Positions 61,467 through 64,000 of a stretch of 64,000 bases of DNA are shown in pieces. How positions within the stretch are numbered: the first letter of the stretch is position 1; each line of letters begins with the position of its first letter. The position numbers and the translations under genes are program-made. Below the pieces are notes generated by a model. The model saw only the letters and a program-made list of their open reading frames with translations, was not told the DNA's origin and did no database searches. The DNA is taken from the NCBI RefSeq assembly GCF_039533965.1, contig NZ_BAAAUN010000001.1, positions 2,392,950 through 2,456,949 on the forward strand. The letters run 5' to 3'. This DNA is from Microbacterium luteolum. GTDB lineage: Bacteria > Actinomycetota > Actinomycetes > Actinomycetales > Microbacteriaceae.

Positions 61467-63088
61467 TGTCGACCTTCGGCGTGCTGCTGCGGCAGCGCAT
61501 CCGGCGCGACTGGCTGCAGCTGACCCTGTGGATCGCCGGTACCGCGGGGATGGCCTTCGCGGGTTACGCGGGCGTCACCCAGTCCTACTCGACGCTCGAG
61601 GACCGGCAGAACATCCTGGCCGCCGCTCTCGCGAACCCGGTGATCCTGATGTTCCGCGGCCTGCCGTCCGGCACGTCGGAGGGGGCGTTCCTGGCCTTCG
61701 AGATCCTCCCCTGGCTCGCGTTGCTCGCTGCCCTCATGAGCACCTTCCTCGCCGTCCGCCACACCCGCGGCGATGAGGAGGCCGGACGCTCGGAACTCGT
61801 CTGGGCGACTCCGGCGGGGAGACGGATGCCGACGATCGTGACCATCGTGCACGGCATCCTCGCCAACCTCGTGCTCGCCGCGCTCACCGCTCTGGCGCTG
61901 CTCGCGACCGGCCTGCCGGCAGCGGGATCGGTGCTCTCCGGAGCCGCGGCCGGCGCCACCGGCATCGCGTTCCTCGGCATCGGGCTGCTGGCCGCACAGC
62001 TGATGCGCACCGCGCGCGGCGCGAACTCGCTGACCGTGTGGGTGCTCGTGGCGGCCTTCCTGATCCGCGGCATCGGGAACGCGGCCGGCACGCCGAACGA
62101 CGACCTCTCCGGGATGAAGAGCGCATGGTTCGCGTGGCTCTCGCCCTTCGCCTGGGCGGAGCAGACCCGGCCGTACGACGCCGACCTCCTCGGACCGGTG
62201 TTCCTGGGACTCGGTCTCGGTCTCGTGCTCGCCACGGCATCCGTCGCTCTGCAATCGTTGCGCGACATCGACGCGAGCTTCGTGGCCGAGCGCCCCGGTC
62301 GGGTGTCGGCGCGGCCCGCCCTCGCGTCTCCCCACGCACTGGTCTGGCGGCTCACCTCGGGCGCGATCGTCGGATGGGCGGTCGGCGGTGCGGTCACCGG
62401 CATCCTCGCCACCACGCTGAGCGGACTCGTCGACCAGATCTCCGGCGAGAACCCGGCCGTCGCCGACATCCTGAAGAAGATCGGCGGCGCGACCGGCGGC
62501 CTCGACGAGGTCGTGATCACGGTGTTCTTCACGCTCCTCGGCATCCTCGCCGCGTGCTGCGCCGTGCAGACGGTCGTGCGCGCCCGGCAGGAAGAGGCGC
62601 GCGGCACCGTGGAGGCCGTTCTGGCCTCACCGGTCGGCCGCGTGCGCTGGCTCGCCGACTACGTGATCGTCGGGACGGCCGCGGTGCTGATCGTCGTCGC
62701 GGCGGCCGTGCTGGCCGGGTGGGCGGGGATCCGGTCGACGGATGCCGACGACTCGCTCTACCGGATCGTCGCGGTCGCGGGGCTCGGGCAGGCGGTCGCC
62801 GCCTCGGTGTTCACCGTGCTCACCGCGCTGGTGCTCGTGCTCGTGCCGCGCGCGACGATCGGGGTGGCCTGGGCTCTCGTGCTCGTCGCGACCATGCTCG
62901 GGATGTTCGGCCCTCTGTTCGGCCTTCCGGAGTGGACCGCGAACATCTCCCCGTTCGCGGTGACCCCGGTGGTCGATGGCGACGGCGTCGATGTCCGCGG
63001 ACTCTGGTGGCTCGTGCTCGCCGTGGGCGCGGGACTCGCAGCATCCCTCTCGCTCATGCGACGCCGCGAGCTTGCGACGGGCGGATGA
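61463..63088 (+). CDS. Twelve-helix ABC-2 exporter permease
   Basis: The 541-residue permease is two ABC-2 halves of about six helices each; each half carries a similar short motif after its second helix (HTRGDEEAGRSELVWATPAG and RARQEEARGTVEAVLASPVG). This is the large single-chain permease of TnrB-like antibiotic exporters. Starts with an ATGA overlap on the ATPase stop. Confidence 0.93.
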   Translation: MMSTFGVLLRQRIRRDWLQLTLWIAGTAGMAFAGYAGVTQSYSTLEDRQNILAAALANPVILMFRGLPSGTSEGAFLAFEILPWLALLAALMSTFLAVRHTRGDEEAGRSELVWATPAGRRMPTIVTIVHGILANLVLAALTALALLATGLPAAGSVLSGAAAGATGIAFLGIGLLAAQLMRTARGANSLTVWVLVAAFLIRGIGNAAGTPNDDLSGMKSAWFAWLSPFAWAEQTRPYDADLLGPVFLGLGLGLVLATASVALQSLRDIDASFVAERPGRVSARPALASPHALVWRLTSGAIVGWAVGGAVTGILATTLSGLVDQISGENPAVADILKKIGGATGGLDEVVITVFFTLLGILAACCAVQTVVRARQEEARGTVEAVLASPVGRVRWLADYVIVGTAAVLIVVAAAVLAGWAGIRSTDADDSLYRIVAVAGLGQAVAASVFTVLTALVLVLVPRATIGVAWALVLVATMLGMFGPLFGLPEWTANISPFAVTPVVDGDGVDVRGLWWLVLAVGAGLAASLSLMRRRELATGG

Positions 63089-63098
63089 GGGGAGCGTG

Positions 63099-63605
63099 AT
63101 GGCGGACGACGAGAAGGCGGATGCGGCGGCATCCGACTCTGTCGCGCATCGCGCGACCGGGCCGGCCGAGCAGGCCGCAGCCATGCTGACCGCCGCGGGG
63201 ATGCCGCGGATGCCGGCACGCGTGATGATGGCGCTGGTCGCCGCCCCTGACGGCGGATACACGGCAGCCCAGATCGGCGACCGCCTCGGCGTCTCAGCGG
63301 CTGCCGTCTCGGGCGCCGTCCGCTACCTGCAGCAGCTCCACTTCATCCAGCGCCGTTCCTGGCCCGGCGATCGCCGCGACCGCTACGAGTTCGTGCACGA
63401 CACGTTCTCGAGCTCGATGGTCGGGAACATCCCCGTGTACACGCGCCTGGCCGCGTACATCGACGAGATCGCCACCGAACACGACGACGACCCGGGCGCT
63501 CAGGATCGGGCGACCGAGCTCGCCGAGTTCTTCCGCTATCTCAGCGAACGGATGCTGCAGATCGTCGAGGACTGGCGCGAGCTGCGTCGCGACGCGACGG
63601 GCTGA
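63099..63605 (+). CDS. GbsR/MarR-type winged-helix regulator
   Basis: The 168-residue protein has an Ala-rich N terminus and a MarR/GbsR-like winged helix (MPRMPARVMMALVAAPDGGY, TAAQIGDRLGVSAAAVSGAV, wing RRSWPGDRRDRYEFV), then a helical dimer domain (EFFRYLSERMLQIVEDWREL). It follows the permease after 10 nt and likely regulates the exporter. SD GAGGGGAG precedes the ATG. Confidence 0.9.
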   Translation: MADDEKADAAASDSVAHRATGPAEQAAAMLTAAGMPRMPARVMMALVAAPDGGYTAAQIGDRLGVSAAAVSGAVRYLQQLHFIQRRSWPGDRRDRYEFVHDTFSSSMVGNIPVYTRLAAYIDEIATEHDDDPGAQDRATELAEFFRYLSERMLQIVEDWRELRRDATG

Positions 63606-63662
63606 ACGACCCGTTCTGCGATCAGGACCTTGCGGATGACACGCGAACGAAACACAATGGAC

Positions 63663-63691
63663 ATCAAATAGATCACTTTGATCTGTTTGAT
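63663..63691. promoter_or_regulatory. Palindromic operator before the nitrilase-family gene
   Basis: ATCAAATAGATCA (63663-63675) and TGATCTGTTTGAT (63679-63691) pair at 12 of 13 positions with a 3-nt spacer. The surrounding DNA is AT-rich compared with the rest of the window. It lies 29 nt before the ATG. The regulator is not in the window. Confidence 0.7.
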
Positions 63692-63720
63692 AGGTGCATC
63701 GACGCACGAGGAGCATCCGC

Positions 63721-64000
63721 ATGACCCTGACCATCGCCGGACTTCAGCATCACGGCACGCCCGGCGATGTCGATGCCAACCTCGCGGTCATCGCCGCGGC
63801 GGCGGGCGAGGCGGCCGCGAAAGGGGTGCGCATCCTCGTCACCCCCGAGATGTTCGTCACGGGCTACAACATCGGCGACCGCCTGGCACCGCTGGCGACA
63901 CCGGACCTCGTCGACCGGATCGCCCGCATCGCCCAGGACAGCGGGATCGCCATCGTCGCCGGCCTCCCGGAGTCCCTCGAGGGCGGTGGCATCACGAATT
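63721..64000 (+). CDS. Carbon-nitrogen hydrolase (nitrilase superfamily), N-terminal part
   Basis: The first 93 residues are present: MTLTIAGLQHHGTPGDVDAN begins the fold, and ILVTPEMFVTGYNIG contains the catalytic Glu of the Glu-Lys-Cys triad. The Lys and Cys lie beyond the right edge. Members hydrolyse amides or nitriles. SD GAGGAG sits 8 nt upstream. The operator palindrome in front suggests specific control. Confidence 0.9.
   Translation, partial: MTLTIAGLQHHGTPGDVDANLAVIAAAAGEAAAKGVRILVTPEMFVTGYNIGDRLAPLATPDLVDRIARIAQDSGIAIVAGLPESLEGGGITN

Noticed and set aside
1..64000. CRISPR arrays, tRNA/rRNA genes, insertion sequences, prophage or integrative element
   Set aside because: No regularly spaced direct repeats, no tRNA-like or rRNA sequence, no transposase, integrase or phage gene could be recognised.

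Overview
The window is very GC-rich DNA with dense genes, strong G/C third-position bias, many ATGA or TGATG gene overlaps and several promoters whose -10 box lies 6-8 nt before the start codon (leaderless mRNAs). Gene content (ParDE, WYL and PadR regulators, MacB/FtsX exporters, WNK-free short Ser/Thr kinase, stand-alone PurL of the small type, BKACE) and style fit a Microbacteriaceae actinobacterium, most likely Microbacterium or a close relative. This placement is inference. I see no rRNA, tRNA, CRISPR array, insertion sequence or prophage; it reads as ordinary chromosome with a large load of transporters and regulators.

Layout. 1-6.5 kb: end of a VOC gene, hemerythrin protein, ArsR/START pair, BKACE enzyme, PatB-type C-S lyase, 6-phosphogluconate dehydrogenase and a divergent soluble Ser/Thr kinase. 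6.5-12.6 kb: one minus-strand run of MerR regulator, OmpR-type response regulator, histidine kinase, HlyD adaptor, ATPase and MacB permease (a sensed efflux pump). 12.7-15.4 kb: PrsW protease, CPBP protease and SpoIIM-like membrane protein. 15.5-23.2 kb: VOC/WYL divergent pair, ParDE, purL, small proteins, a DksA-type zinc-finger protein, a frameshifted cupin. 23.3-35.2 kb: peptide or amide catabolic locus with tartrate/malate-type dehydrogenase, a full oligopeptide ABC operon (dppABCDF type), S9 peptidase, TetR regulator, M20 peptidase and a dehalogenase-like hydrolase; three copies of one 27-bp operator link its transcription units. 35.8-38.4 kb: GntR, D-mannonate dehydratase and gluconokinase. 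38.4-46.3 kb: coiled-coil membrane protein, SDR, amidase lipoprotein, racemase, CorA with an unusual leader, and a HEAT/MerR-HEAT pair under a perfect palindromic operator. 46.4-51.6 kb: FtsX-type exporter divergent from a DesK/NarL-type two-component system. 53.1-55.4 kb: PadR, DUF1048 and drug-type ABC exporter. 55.7-58.9 kb: glycine-betaine-type ABC importer. 59.2-63.6 kb: RsmC-like methyltransferase, ABC-2 exporter and its GbsR/MarR-type regulator. A nitrilase-family gene runs off the right edge.

The most notable non-coding signals are: six intergenic elements that share one architecture (two left arms, a loop, two right arms) while mostly differing in sequence; a related repeat that has inserted in frame into a methyltransferase gene; the shared TetR-type operator; the corA leader with two overlapping short reading frames and hairpins; and the MerR-type operator in front of the HEAT genes. 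All assignments are from reading the sequence; no database search was possible.
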